Counted from the first letter of the stretch, positions 1-9,231 are shown. The stretch is DNA of 64,000 bases from Paenibacillus sp. L3-i20 (GCF_022180385.2 NZ_BQME02000002.1:1860001-1924000); one strand, 5' to 3'. Notes: generated by a model not told the origin, from the sequence alone. Numbers and translations are program-made.

Positions 1-27
1 CATTATCCAATCTATTCGCACGCAAAA

Positions 28-47
28 AAACGGCATTTCCGCCGCTT
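28..47 (-). terminator. Rho-independent terminator of the decayed dehydrogenase gene
   Basis: Read on the minus strand, a 7-bp stem (AAGCGGC with GCCGTTT, one G-U pair) with a GGAAAT loop runs into seven T residues. It lies about 40 nt after the stop of the minus-strand dehydrogenase remnant, so it is probably that gene's original terminator. Confidence 0.6.
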
Positions 48-85
48 TCGTGCAACAGATTAGTTGGTTCAACAAATCAACCAGA

Positions 86-842
86 TTAGTCTACATGATC
101 TATCGTAATTACTACATTCCCTTTTTTATGACCCTTATCAACATATCTATGGGCCTCAGCAATTTGATCCAGCGGATAGTGTCTATCTATTACTGGTTTA
201 ATTTGACCTGCTTCTAGAAGATCTCTGAGAAATAATAAATCTTCCGTACTTGTTTTTACGATTCCTTGTCTAACCGACACGAACATCCCACTTGGAGCTA
301 ATGCTTTTTTACAAACCGATTTGGACTTTTTTCCAACTGCATTAAAGATCAGATCATAACGTTCATCGTTTATTGTAAAATCATCTTTCGTGTAATCAAT
401 TACTTTATCAGCTCCTAGTGATTTCGCCAGTTCCAATCGCACCCGAAGCACCGTAAATAAGAACTTTTTGCTCGCTTTGCAGCTTTCCTTTTTTCAAATA
501 ATATAGGGCTGATGTTCCGGCAAAAGGAATGGCTGTGGCCTCCCTATACGTTAAATTATGCGGCTTTAGTGTCACAACACTATCTCCAGATATGCTTAAA
601 AATTCAGCATGAGCGCCGAAACGCATTCCCGTGAGGGCGTAAACTTGGTCGCCTTTTTTAAATCGTGTTACCTCTCTTCCTATCGATACAACTTCTCCGG
701 CTAGTTCTACTCCGAGTATTGGTTTCCTTGGAATTGTAAAACCTAAAACGATTCGCATCGGAATCCAAAATAATACAGGGCTTTTGAAACCTCGAACTCT
801 ACAATCCCCTGAGGTTACAGTTGTCGCGTGTACCTTAACCAA
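86..842 (-). pseudogene. Decayed zinc-type NAD(P)-dependent alcohol dehydrogenase / quinone oxidoreductase
   Basis: Two reading frames together give one medium-chain dehydrogenase of the zinc-binding alcohol dehydrogenase/quinone reductase family. The upstream part (408-842) has the GroES-like catalytic domain (HATTVTSGDCRVRGF, GVELAGEVVSIG, GDQVYALTG) and stops right after the nucleotide-binding start VLIYGASGAIGT. The second part (86-451) resumes at LELAKSLGADKVIDYTKDDF. Roughly 20 residues of the Rossmann fold, normally between these two strings, are missing and the frame changes, so a small deletion destroyed the gene. The N-terminus is also lost: the frame is blocked by a stop just before NEILVKVHA, about 30 residues into a normal protein. 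Non-functional with high likelihood; a sequencing error alone would not explain the missing cofactor segment. Confidence 0.85.
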
Positions 843-982
843 AATCTCATTGTTTTACTAAATTATTATTTAAAGTTTCTCCTCTGCGTACAGACTCTAA
901 AGGTACATCTGAAGAACTAAACAAGATTTCCTTCATCCATCAAATGTAGTAGGATAAGGTATCAATTAAAAGGAGTTTAGAA

Positions 983-1849
983 ATGGTTTTAAAACAAATA
1001 AGAAAGCCAACTATCTTGTTACTTCTTCTATGGGCTGTACTTATGATCATTTTCAGCTTTGCCGATTTGTCATTTTCAAAAGCCGTTTATGACGAAACGA
1101 ATTCTTCTTACGGCGCATTTTTCGAAAAGTTTGGTGCTTTTCCAGCCTATCTGCTTTTATTCGTATCCGGCAGTATTCTCTTTCATACCGCAAGATATGG
1201 CCAGTCCGCTCAACTTTTACTGATTCGTCTAGTTAGTGGGTTATCGACGATGATGGGTGGATTTGCGATTATTCATAAAGTTTTAGCGGGACTATTCGAT
1301 CTGTCTCCGCGGATGTATATAGTTGTATGTTTTATCGGTACAGTCGTCGTTTTACTCGTTTTCCAATGGCTGCTGCATTTTGTACCTATACAGAAACTAG
1401 AAGCTTACAATCGGGTTGCATGGGCGTGTATGATCATTGTTATCGCTGAGATGGTCATTGTAAATGTCCTGAAAATGGGTTGGGGACGGATGCGGTTTCG
1501 CAATTTGGGTGACGACCATTCACAATTTACGCATTGGTTTCTGCCGCAAGGTTTCCGTGAGCCGACATCACAAATTTATAAATCTTTTCCTTCCGCACAT
1601 TCTGCGAATGGATGGGCAATGGTTGCATGGATGTTGTACATGCCTATCAAAACGAAATGGCGAAATGTCATGTTAGTGATGGCAATTGCGTGGGGATTAC
1701 TTACTTCATACAGCCGAATTGTGATGGGTGATCACTTTGCTACCGATGTGTTATTTGGTGGTTTTGTAACGATCTGCTGTACCATTGTCATATGCAAAAT
1801 TGTGAAAGTTGATCTCTATCCTGACTCTACTTTATTGGAAAAAAAGTAG
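983..1849 (+). CDS. PAP2-family membrane phosphatase
   Basis: A 288-residue integral membrane protein with several hydrophobic spans (about 10-27, 52-68, 112-132, 148-163, 210-220, 228-241, 255-272). The three PAP2 (type 2 phosphatidic acid phosphatase) signature segments are visible: K164-x8-R173, S201-F-P-S-A-H206 and S244-R245-x5-H251-x3-D255. Members dephosphorylate lipid phosphates such as phosphatidate or undecaprenyl pyrophosphate on the outer face of the membrane. Motif 1 lacks the usual RP and motif 2 has PSAH rather than PSGH, so the substrate is uncertain. The start ATG follows AAAAGGAG with good spacing. It is a single-gene unit; no partner gene is evident. Confidence 0.85.
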   Translation: MVLKQIRKPTILLLLLWAVLMIIFSFADLSFSKAVYDETNSSYGAFFEKFGAFPAYLLLFVSGSILFHTARYGQSAQLLLIRLVSGLSTMMGGFAIIHKVLAGLFDLSPRMYIVVCFIGTVVVLLVFQWLLHFVPIQKLEAYNRVAWACMIIVIAEMVIVNVLKMGWGRMRFRNLGDDHSQFTHWFLPQGFREPTSQIYKSFPSAHSANGWAMVAWMLYMPIKTKWRNVMLVMAIAWGLLTSYSRIVMGDHFATDVLFGGFVTICCTIVICKIVKVDLYPDSTLLEKK

Positions 1850-1892
1850 ACTTTTCATGTACTCGGGAAGTTTTCATGACGATTACAATGAT

Positions 1893-1940
1893 AAATGTGT
1901 CTAGCTATGTTCATCCCTTTGCCAACACCCAGACACATTT
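1893..1940 (+). terminator. Possible terminator after the PAP2 gene
   Basis: A perfect 10-bp inverted repeat (AAATGTGTCT / AGACACATTT) with a 28-nt loop, followed by TTGCC. The loop is long and the T tract short, so termination is only moderately supported. Confidence 0.45.
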
Positions 1941-1947
1941 TGCCTAA

Positions 1948-1975
1948 TTAACCTAGGCTAATAAAATGTTACAAT
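1948..1975 (+). promoter_or_regulatory. Candidate promoter of the MFS fusion gene
   Basis: TTAACC and TACAAT are separated by 16 nt, about 40 nt before the GTG start. The -35 box lies in a near-palindrome (TTAACCTAGGCTAA), which could be a repressor site. Weak consensus match; inference only. Confidence 0.35.
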
Positions 1976-2015
1976 AGGGTAAGTCCAATTACACTAATAA
2001 CTAGGAGCATAACAA

Positions 2016-3476
2016 GTGAAGTCACATCCAATCCACATCTTACGAGTAACAGGTCTTTTAGATGGTATTTCATTATTAGTACTACTTATTGTCGCTATGC
2101 CCCTTAAATATATATGGGGACTCGACAAAGCCGTATCGATTACAGGAAGTATTCACGGTGGAATCTTCATTTTATACATGCTTGCCATACTCTATGCTGC
2201 TATGCGTATGAAATGGAGTTTACTATGGCCAGTAGCAGCACTTTGTGCAGCTTTTATACCATTCGCTAACTTTTTTCTGGATAGGAAGCTCAAAAAAGCT
2301 CAAACTAACTATCAAATAAAACCATTCAATTATGCACTACTCGTATACAGTATAGTGTTCTTTTCATTTTTGGATTTATTTGCACAGTTGCCCGTTATGA
2401 GTACCTTCGCAACCTCGGTTGGTGCTAGCTCATTTATTGCAGGATTTGTTATAGGATTATATTCATTATCCAATACGCTTGGCAACATTTTATCTGGTAT
2501 TATGACTGACAAGGTCGGACCCTTCAAAATGTTAATGATCGGTTTGTTATTCTCAAGCAGTGCTCTATTGTTATATCATTTCGTCGAAACACCTCTCGTT
2601 TTAATTGTTGTTCGAATCATACATGGATTTGTTGCTGGATTAATTGTTCCAGCTGCATTTACATTCTCTGCGAATACAACGATCAACGAGCAGCAAGGAC
2701 AGAAAGTAGCATTCATCGGTACATTTGTAGGACTTGCCGCCATTATTGGTCCAGCTTTTAGCGGCATTATGGCAAGCAAAACTTCCGTACCATCTGTCTT
2801 TACTTATGTAGCTATATTAGGTTTTTTACTTGCTATTTTGTCTGCTATTTTCCTTAGCAAATATAAACCAACAAAAAAAGAGAAGGACAATAGATCCACC
2901 CTATCTTCTAGATCGCTCTTTAATTCGGGTGTCATAAAAGCTTTTATGGGTGCCTTTATCTTAATGTTCTCTCAAGGAGTAATTGCTTATTTGCTACCTC
3001 TTCATGTGATGACGCTTGGATATGATTCTAGAATTAGCGGAACATTAATGAGCACTTTTGGAATCATTTCTATATTAATTTTTGTACTTCCAACTAATCG
3101 GCTATTTGATCGGATTGCCCCATCAAAAACGATGGTAATCGGAATTGCTTTAATGGGTATAAGTCAGTTGCTTCTGAGCCAATCCTCAACTGCATCAGCA
3201 CTTTACGTTATTTTAGGATTATACGGAGTCGGCTTTGCATTCTTATTCCCATCTATTAATACGTTGCTGATCAAAGCAACACCAGTTGAGATGCGCGGGA
3301 AAGCTTACGGTTACTTTTACGCTTTCTTTTCTCTAGGTGTTGTTGCCGGCTCTTCCGTATTAGGCTGGCTTCCCTTCTCCATCACCCATGAATTTATTAT
3401 TACAGGAATCTTTTTGTTGCTATGTGCTGCATTTGTAGCTTTTAGCAAGCAAAAAAATTATGCGTTCAATAACTAA
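2016..3476 (+). CDS. MFS transporter with N-terminal DUF3817 membrane domain
   Basis: A 486-residue protein starting at GTG, preceded by AGGAG. Residues 1-95 match the DUF3817 type of small integral membrane protein (ILRVTGLLDGISLLVLL, MPLKYIWG, GSIHGGIFILYM), usually a stand-alone gene of about 100 residues. Residues 100-480 form a 12-span major facilitator carrier with the loop 2-3 motif G-x-MTDKVGPFKML and the motif C-like stretch IIHGFVAGLIVPAAF. The expected role is proton-driven drug or metabolite efflux. The linkage of the two domains is continuous without a stop or frameshift. It is transcribed alone and ends at a strong bidirectional terminator shared with the convergent TraB-like gene. 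Confidence 0.85.
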   Translation: MKSHPIHILRVTGLLDGISLLVLLIVAMPLKYIWGLDKAVSITGSIHGGIFILYMLAILYAAMRMKWSLLWPVAALCAAFIPFANFFLDRKLKKAQTNYQIKPFNYALLVYSIVFFSFLDLFAQLPVMSTFATSVGASSFIAGFVIGLYSLSNTLGNILSGIMTDKVGPFKMLMIGLLFSSSALLLYHFVETPLVLIVVRIIHGFVAGLIVPAAFTFSANTTINEQQGQKVAFIGTFVGLAAIIGPAFSGIMASKTSVPSVFTYVAILGFLLAILSAIFLSKYKPTKKEKDNRSTLSSRSLFNSGVIKAFMGAFILMFSQGVIAYLLPLHVMTLGYDSRISGTLMSTFGIISILIFVLPTNRLFDRIAPSKTMVIGIALMGISQLLLSQSSTASALYVILGLYGVGFAFLFPSINTLLIKATPVEMRGKAYGYFYAFFSLGVVAGSSVLGWLPFSITHEFIITGIFLLLCAAFVAFSKQKNYAFNN

Positions 3477-3489
3477 AATATGCGCAAAA

Positions 3490-3537
3490 AAAACGGCCAG
3501 TGCTGGAGGGGTGAACCCTCTTAGCACTGGCCGTTTT
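3490..3537. terminator. Strong bidirectional terminator
   Basis: A perfect 15-bp stem (AAAACGGCCAGTGCT and its complement) around an 18-nt loop that itself contains GAGGG/CCCTC. A-tract on one side and T-tract on the other make it work for both the MFS gene (plus) and the TraB-like gene (minus). Confidence 0.9.
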
Positions 3538-3553
3538 AAAATATATGATACAA

Positions 3554-4945
3554 TTATTGCATAGCCTCTACGGTATAACCTTTTTCTTTCAGAAGGTCGA
3601 TAACTAGACCTTTTTGTACATAATGACCCGCTCCTACAACAACAAAGGAAGTATTCTCTCCTTCGCGCTCCAATAATTCAGCAAGTTTGATTGCCATCTT
3701 TTTGTCTCGATCACCGAATAGAAGCTTGTTTGTATCGCTTTCAGCGCTTCCTTCTGGTGTTGTTAACACTTTCAACAGACCAGCCTGATCACCTTTAACC
3801 CAAGCAAGCTGCATTTGTTTCAACTGCTCTCCAGCTTCATCTCTATCAGTATCGGACAAGAATGCATCCAGCAATGCGTTTAGTTCCTTCTCCTGCTTTT
3901 CTGCAGGTACACTAGCGAACAAATCAGCTTGGAACTTAATTCCCTCAAGCTCATGAACTGGCTTAGCCGATAGGAGAGCACTCGTTAGGAAGTAACGATC
4001 GACACCATGAAATTGCGCCATTTGACTTTCTTCAAAGGTACCGTAAGTATATAGCGATGATAACGTGCTAGAAATAGCAAACGGCTTGTAGACGTCAAAT
4101 GTTTCTGCTGGTATTTCTAGCTTAGTAAGTACTTTTTGCAACTTAGCGTAAGTATCTGCCGATACAGAATCCTTCAATGAAGTTCCTTCTTTATACAACA
4201 TCGTCTGAGCGTAATAATCCATGTCTCCAGCTACAATATCTGCTTCAACCCATAGCTCGTCCGATGTATTGTAGGCATCACGTACACTTTTATGCATTGG
4301 ATACATATCAGTAATACCAGCATGAATGGAGCCAAACAAATACAACGTATTTTTTTCATTCGTTACTTTCCACATCAAACCTTCAGCACCGCTGTCAGCT
4401 TTGTCATAAGCAAATTCGATCAATCTAGTTGCAATTACAGCTGCTTGTTCTACTGTAGAAGGATTTGATAAACCAAGGCCTGAACCATTACCCTGAACTA
4501 TTCCTTGTTTCTGCATGTAGTCAAGCGATGTATCTGTAGTAACCGCAAACGTCTCTGGCAATTCATAGTTCGTTAACAGCTTGTAGAAAGATGTAATGAC
4601 ACTTTCTCTAGTAATAGCTTCCTTACCTGAGTGAACGACAGATAAAGTTGAATCTTTTTTCTTGAAGCCAAGCTGATCTAGTTTTGTTGCAGTTGCGCTC
4701 ATCAAGGAATTGAATTTATCTGCTGTGATAGCCTTTTGGAAAGTGCCGTCCATATACCATTGTGGAGGAAAAATCCCATATTTCTCACCTTCGTTTAAGG
4801 TGCTGACCGACCATGGACTAATTTGTGGAACCGTTACTGGTCCTTCTGCTTTAACTGGTATTACATGGCCTAGTAGGAGTGACAAACTCAGCGTACCTAC
4901 AGCTGCCCAACGGCTAAACTTACCCCATTGCTTTGTTTCTTTCAT
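3554..4945 (-). CDS. Secreted TraB/GumN-family protein with SLH-like N-terminal region
   Basis: A 463-residue protein with a signal peptide (basic N-terminus, hydrophobic 14-29, cleavage plausible after VKA at 33). Residues about 40-180 contain two weak S-layer-homology-like repeats (KYGIFPP..ITADKFNSLM; MQKQGIVQGNGSG). From about residue 190 it is a TraB/GumN domain: LMWKVTNEKNTLYLFGSIHAG, ELWVEADIV, and near the end VVGAGHYVQKGLVIDLLKEKGY. TraB/GumN proteins are thought to be metal-dependent hydrolases (Tiki-like GX2H motifs; here GSIHAG and GAGH). The cell-envelope location is inferred from the signal peptide. RBS GAGGGG precedes the ATG. Single-gene unit. Confidence 0.85.
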   Translation of the reverse strand: MKETKQWGKFSRWAAVGTLSLSLLLGHVIPVKAEGPVTVPQISPWSVSTLNEGEKYGIFPPQWYMDGTFQKAITADKFNSLMSATATKLDQLGFKKKDSTLSVVHSGKEAITRESVITSFYKLLTNYELPETFAVTTDTSLDYMQKQGIVQGNGSGLGLSNPSTVEQAAVIATRLIEFAYDKADSGAEGLMWKVTNEKNTLYLFGSIHAGITDMYPMHKSVRDAYNTSDELWVEADIVAGDMDYYAQTMLYKEGTSLKDSVSADTYAKLQKVLTKLEIPAETFDVYKPFAISSTLSSLYTYGTFEESQMAQFHGVDRYFLTSALLSAKPVHELEGIKFQADLFASVPAEKQEKELNALLDAFLSDTDRDEAGEQLKQMQLAWVKGDQAGLLKVLTTPEGSAESDTNKLLFGDRDKKMAIKLAELLEREGENTSFVVVGAGHYVQKGLVIDLLKEKGYTVEAMQ

Positions 4946-5147
4946 GTTCTTTCCCCTCTCAATGCTAGTTTATCTAATATATTGGAAATACAATAGTAAA
5001 TTATACCATAACACTTTTCCTATTCCCATCTAGTTTCTCTATTAAAATAGGTAGGTTTTCGTAATAATTAAATTTCTTTTTATATAAATATTTGGTTAAT
5101 TGAGTTATTCATACATGTTTGAGAGTAACCAAGACTACTTCATATAA

Positions 5148-5450
5148 TTAGCTGATTACTCCGCCTGTTATTACGATATCCGTATCACTTATTAAAGTCG
5201 TCTCAATCGTAGTTATGAGTCCCTTGACGATCATCTCTACAGCTCCTACACACAAAATAAGATGAGGTTCTATCTCTTCTATAGCGCTATACAATCGATC
5301 CAATGACTTTTGAAAAACAGTTGGCAGTTTACATACTTGTACTTGATAATGAGCCGACTTCAAATGACTTAGAGCGTACACAGATTCCCAGGCTGGGTTG
5401 ATCAGCTCTCCTCCGAATGGATCGAATCCAGTTACTAATACCTTTTTCAT
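5148..5450 (-). pseudogene. pcp: Truncated pyroglutamyl-peptidase I with an unrelated C-terminal tail
   Basis: The first ~75 residues are clearly pyroglutamyl-peptidase I (C15 peptidase): KKVLVTGFDPFGGELINPAWE, then the LPTVF region and HLILCVG. Family members are about 200-215 residues and carry their catalytic Glu, Cys and His downstream; here the frame leaves the family after CVG and continues with about 30 residues (MIVKGLITTIETTLISDT..ITGGV) ending in a stop. All catalytic residues would be missing. The tail resembles the end of an ATP-binding kinase/ASKHA-type fold only loosely. RBS GGAGGGAAT precedes the ATG. I read it as a deletion or fusion product without peptidase activity. Confidence 0.7.
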
Positions 5451-5569
5451 GTTATTCCCTCCATCCCTCTACTACTTAGTAAAATATGGGTCTCCATTAA
5501 TATAGCAATTATATGATTGATGGACCATTTATTAGTTGTTTCATGCTACCGAACTAATGACCATAAAAA

Positions 5570-5592
5570 AACCACGTTTAAGAAACGTGGTT
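5570..5592 (-). terminator. Terminator of the luciferase-like oxidoreductase gene
   Basis: A perfect 10-bp stem (AACCACGTTT / AAACGTGGTT) with a 3-nt loop. On the minus strand it is followed by seven T residues, 73 nt after the stop codon of the oxidoreductase. Confidence 0.85.
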
Positions 5593-5664
5593 GGATAATC
5601 ACTATGTGCTCATTTGTATTCTTTCAATCTAGACAACTAATTCAAGCTTTTGTACTCTTCATGA

Positions 5665-6720
5665 TTACCATTTGTTAAACAACGGGCTCGGACCATCATG
5701 TGTAGGAAAAAGTGGCAACACTTCCTCTGCTAACTCCTGAATGATTTCCGCAGGAGGCCGACTAGCAAACTGCATTCCAAGTGCAGCATGATTGACCCCC
5801 GCTGCCTGCCATTCTTCCAAAAGCTGAATCAAACCCTTTCGTCCAGTTCGCAATATGTAACCACCACGAAGCGGCGTACGAGGATAATTGACATCCTCCA
5901 CTAGATCTATCCATTCGTTGGTCATATGAGGCTTGAACATCCCTGCTGGTATCCTTTCACGCCAATCACTTATCTTTTTTGCAAGCCTGCGTGGACCCGT
6001 TGCATCTGCTGTTGCATCAGGATAAGTAAGCCAACCATCGCTATGCTCGGCAATCCAGTCTAAAGATTGTCGGCTCGAACCAGTCACAATGAGCGGTATG
6101 CTGCCGGTTGTAGGCTTAGGGAGTAACTGAAGACCTCCCATTTGTCCTAAGGAAGATTTAATCGTGGGGCTTCGATGATGAATAAGCTCGCGGAAAAATT
6201 CGACCGTCTCACGGAATCGGATATCACGCCTATCAGCGTCCATTCCATAGGCAGGAAACTCCCCTGCTCGATCGCCAGAAGCAATACCAAGTACTAGTCT
6301 CCCACCTGATAGTACATCAATTGATGCTGCTGCCTTGGCCAAATCTATCGGATGACGAAGAGTAAAGATCGCACTGCCTGTGACCAATGATACGTTCTTC
6401 GTCCTTGCAGCAAGATAGGATAAATAAACAAAAGGATCGAACACTTGTCCAGCATCTCCAAAAGCAGGATCAAATAATGGAACATCACGTACCCAAACGG
6501 CAGAAAATTTTTGTTGGTCGATCTTTTCTACTAGATCAGCTTGTCCCGTTAATACATCCATGTGACCTGAATAAAATTTAAGTGGCAAAAATATACCGAT
6601 TGTTAGTTTATGAGGAGCAAACATGCGACGGTAGCCAGCGTGTTCACTGAAAGCATCCCCCAGCGTTGCCGACTGCTGCTTTGTCTCCATTTGATCAACA
6701 GAGCTAATTATTTTGTCCAA
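5665..6720 (-). CDS. LLM-class flavin-dependent oxidoreductase (luciferase-like)
   Basis: Bacterial luciferase-like monooxygenase fold, 351 residues from the preferred start. Recognisable family segments are LTIGIFLPLKF, SAVWVRDVPLF, the beta-strand VSLVTGSAIFTLRHP, the strongly conserved IDVLSGGRLVLGIASGD and PLIVTGSSRQSLDWIAEHSDGW. It uses reduced flavin (F420-independent type) to oxidise an unknown substrate. An in-frame ATG lies 36 nt upstream, but GGGAGG sits 7 nt before the TTG at 6720, so I take that TTG as the start. The gene is divergent from a MocR-type regulator, which may control it, and ends at a good terminator. Confidence 0.85.
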   Translation of the reverse strand: MDKIISSVDQMETKQQSATLGDAFSEHAGYRRMFAPHKLTIGIFLPLKFYSGHMDVLTGQADLVEKIDQQKFSAVWVRDVPLFDPAFGDAGQVFDPFVYLSYLAARTKNVSLVTGSAIFTLRHPIDLAKAAASIDVLSGGRLVLGIASGDRAGEFPAYGMDADRRDIRFRETVEFFRELIHHRSPTIKSSLGQMGGLQLLPKPTTGSIPLIVTGSSRQSLDWIAEHSDGWLTYPDATADATGPRRLAKKISDWRERIPAGMFKPHMTNEWIDLVEDVNYPRTPLRGGYILRTGRKGLIQLLEEWQAAGVNHAALGMQFASRPPAEIIQELAEEVLPLFPTHDGPSPLFNKW

Positions 6721-6876
6721 TACACACGCCTCCCATAATAAATGTAATCCAGTCATTGTGTTGATACTTTCAAATACGACTGGAAGTGTTACAATTGTAA
6801 GGGTTAACTGACACCATAAGTAGTGACAATTCTAAATTAATGTATAGGGTCAATTTTGAGAGCGAGGAATATATGA

Positions 6877-8292
6877 ATGATAGACATGACGGTGCTTTTT
6901 AATGAAAATGATGGGGAATCGCTCTACTCTCAGCTATATCAACATATCAAAAAAGAAATTTTAAATGGAAAGTTAGCAGCCAAAACAAGACTGCCTTCCA
7001 TCCGATCACTATCCTCTCATCTTCATATTAGCCGCAATACTGTCGATTTAGCCTATCAACAGTTGCTAGCGGAAGGTTATGTTCAAAGTAGACCGAGAAG
7101 TGGATTATATGTAAATGATCTAGAACTGGAAACATTGCCTTTGTTACATTTAAACAACATGACCTCGTTGAACATTGATGTTCCTAACAGTACTTCCATT
7201 CACTATGATTTTCGATATGGGGATATAGATGCAGATCATTTCCCTTTTGCTACTTGGCGTAAGTTATCTAATCAAAGTTTGCATCAGAACCAACTTGAGC
7301 TGTGTTCTTACGGTGATCCTTTAGGTGAACCTGGACTTCGGTTAGAAATTGCTAACTACCTGCACAGTTCTAGGGGAGTAAATTGTTCACCTGATCAAAT
7401 CATGGTTGGCGCTGGCATTCAATATTTGCTCGGAGTGTTGTCTGGATTATTAGGGGCTAATAACAATGACAGTATAGCGATGGAAGACCCTGGATATGAT
7501 GGTGCTCGAACAATATTTCAACATAACGGTCTAAAGATCCACCCTATTCCACTGGACGATGACGGGCTAAATTTACATAAGCTGTATGATAGCACTTCGC
7601 GCATTGTGTACATTACCCCATCCCACCAGTTCCCTTATGGGATGGTCATGCCGCTTGCCAAAAGAATGCAATTGCTGAAATGGGCCAAGGATGAAAATGG
7701 CATCATTATTGAAGACGATTACGATAGTGAGTTCAGATATGTCGGTAAACCGATACCTTCACTTCAAGGTTTGGATACATCGCGACGTACTGTATACCTT
7801 GGAACCTTCTCAAAGTGTCTTCTTCCTTCATTGCGCATCGCCTATATGGTACTACCGCCGGCCTTGCTAGACATTCACAGTAAAATAGGCTACCAATTAT
7901 ATGACCAAACTGTTTCGCGTTTTCATCAGAAGACACTTGAGATGTTTATGAGAAATGGACATTGGGAAGCTCACATTCGCAAGATGCGCAATGTTTACCG
8001 ACAGAAGCAAACTACGTTGGTTTCCAACATACAGACAATGTTTGGCTCAAAAGCGACCATAATCGGTCAGGATGCTGGCCTTCACATATTATTACGTGTG
8101 CATAATGGCATGGATGAAAATACATTGATTCAAACTGCAGAATCGGAAGGGACTAGAGTCTACCCTGTATCGCAATTTTGGGCACAGCGGACTGCGGCAG
8201 AAAGTTCGATGGTTCAGATCGGTTTTGGTGGTTTGAATAACGAGGATATAGTAAAAGGTGTTCTTTGCCTACAACGAGCTTGGTTTAGTTAA
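6877..8292 (+). CDS. MocR/PdxR-type regulator: GntR winged helix fused to an aminotransferase-like domain
   Basis: 471 residues. Residues about 10-80 form a GntR winged helix (LYSQLYQHIKKEILNGKLAAKTRLPSIR, HISRNTVDLAYQQL, GYVQSRPRSGLYV). From ~110 on it is a fold-type I aminotransferase-like domain with the PLP-lysine segment YLGTFSKCLLPSLRIAYMVLP and EDDYDSEFRY. Such proteins sense PLP or an amino-acid derivative and act as activators or repressors, often of a divergent gene. It is divergent from the flavin oxidoreductase gene with a 156-nt shared promoter region. RBS GCGAGGA precedes the ATG. The regulated metabolite is unknown. Confidence 0.9.
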   Translation: MIDMTVLFNENDGESLYSQLYQHIKKEILNGKLAAKTRLPSIRSLSSHLHISRNTVDLAYQQLLAEGYVQSRPRSGLYVNDLELETLPLLHLNNMTSLNIDVPNSTSIHYDFRYGDIDADHFPFATWRKLSNQSLHQNQLELCSYGDPLGEPGLRLEIANYLHSSRGVNCSPDQIMVGAGIQYLLGVLSGLLGANNNDSIAMEDPGYDGARTIFQHNGLKIHPIPLDDDGLNLHKLYDSTSRIVYITPSHQFPYGMVMPLAKRMQLLKWAKDENGIIIEDDYDSEFRYVGKPIPSLQGLDTSRRTVYLGTFSKCLLPSLRIAYMVLPPALLDIHSKIGYQLYDQTVSRFHQKTLEMFMRNGHWEAHIRKMRNVYRQKQTTLVSNIQTMFGSKATIIGQDAGLHILLRVHNGMDENTLIQTAESEGTRVYPVSQFWAQRTAAESSMVQIGFGGLNNEDIVKGVLCLQRAWFS

Positions 8293-8315
8293 TTCGAGTT
8301 GTATGTAGAGTTGAC

Positions 8316-8385
8316 GATGGGTGGATATCATCAAAGCGTATTACCTAAGAAGTTGCGAATCGTTAGTGTGATATCCGTTCCCATC
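8316..8385. terminator. Imperfect hairpin between convergent genes
   Basis: GATGGGTGGATATCA pairs imperfectly with TGATATCCGTTCCCATC across a 35-nt loop, between the convergent mocR-like and hydrolase genes. T-richness after the stem is modest. A likely bidirectional terminator, not certain. Confidence 0.4.
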
Positions 8386-8430
8386 CTTATTTTTGTACAA
8401 TGCTTATACGGGTAATTTCATTATGAAGCC

Positions 8431-9231
8431 CTATTTGTTGAGAAACTCTGTAATTGCCTCTGCAAGCTCAGCAGGTGCCATCATAATAGCAGCGTGATCT
8501 TGACCACTCAATGTACTATGTTCAACGTTTGACAACAGTTCACTCAAAGCTTTGGCAGCATCATGGAAAAAGGGACTACTATTCTCGCCCGTCATAACCA
8601 TTGCCTTAGCTTCCACATTCCATTTATTAGCTGGCAGAGAATTTCCCTGTTGAGTAGTTCCCATAACTAGTCCATCATATGCCAATGTATGAGCTAGACC
8701 TTCCATGGCTTGCCAAGATGGATCCATTTTCATATATTCAACAAATTCAGCTGGCACTCCGGCTGCTGCTATCATAAAATATTCAACTGCCTCGCTGCGT
8801 TTGCCAGCTTCGATCAGGTTATTGAGATGTTGAACATAATCTGCAGGTACTGGAGGGCGACTATCGTTGATAATAAAAGGTGGTTCATACATAAAAAGCT
8901 TCGTTACTTTATTGCCTAACTTACTGGCTGCTTCTAGGGCCAATACTGCACCAGAAGAGCTCCCGAACAAGCTTACTTCGCCGCCTGCTTCATTAATTAT
9001 CGCTTCAATATCCTCAACTTCACGCCCAACATCATACGGTAAAGTGTTAGAACTATTGCCACGGCCTCGACGATCATAATTATAAACTGTGAAGTTTTTA
9101 GCTAGATGTTCAGCAAGCTGTGAAGCGCCCATATGATCTGCTAAAGCGGATGCAACAAGCACAACTGCAGGACCATTCCCTTGTTTTTCATAGGCAATTT
9201 CAGTTCCATCTTTTGAAATAATCGTATACAC
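8431..9231 (-). CDS. Alpha/beta-fold hydrolase
   Basis: 266 residues with the alpha/beta hydrolase plan: GNGPAVVLVASALADH near the oxyanion region, YDRRGRGNS, the nucleophile elbow EVSLFGSSSGAVLALEAA (serine of GSSSG), and a C-terminal SGQDHAAI with the catalytic histidine. The substrate is unknown; members include esterases, haloperoxidase-like enzymes and lactonases. The start is GTG at 9231, preceded by AAGGGGG. It follows the SRPBCC gene by 13 nt and the ArsR gene beyond, so the three form one operon under ArsR control. Confidence 0.88.
   Translation of the reverse strand: MYTIISKDGTEIAYEKQGNGPAVVLVASALADHMGASQLAEHLAKNFTVYNYDRRGRGNSSNTLPYDVGREVEDIEAIINEAGGEVSLFGSSSGAVLALEAASKLGNKVTKLFMYEPPFIINDSRPPVPADYVQHLNNLIEAGKRSEAVEYFMIAAAGVPAEFVEYMKMDPSWQAMEGLAHTLAYDGLVMGTTQQGNSLPANKWNVEAKAMVMTGENSSPFFHDAAKALSELLSNVEHSTLSGQDHAAIMMAPAELAEAITEFLNK

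Noticed and set aside
3490-3537. Could be an insertion-sequence terminal repeat
   Set aside because: Sits exactly between convergent stops with A/T tracts on both sides; no transposase near.
5570-5592. Possible riboswitch or tRNA-like fold
   Set aside because: Simple perfect hairpin followed by T tract on the minus strand, a terminator.
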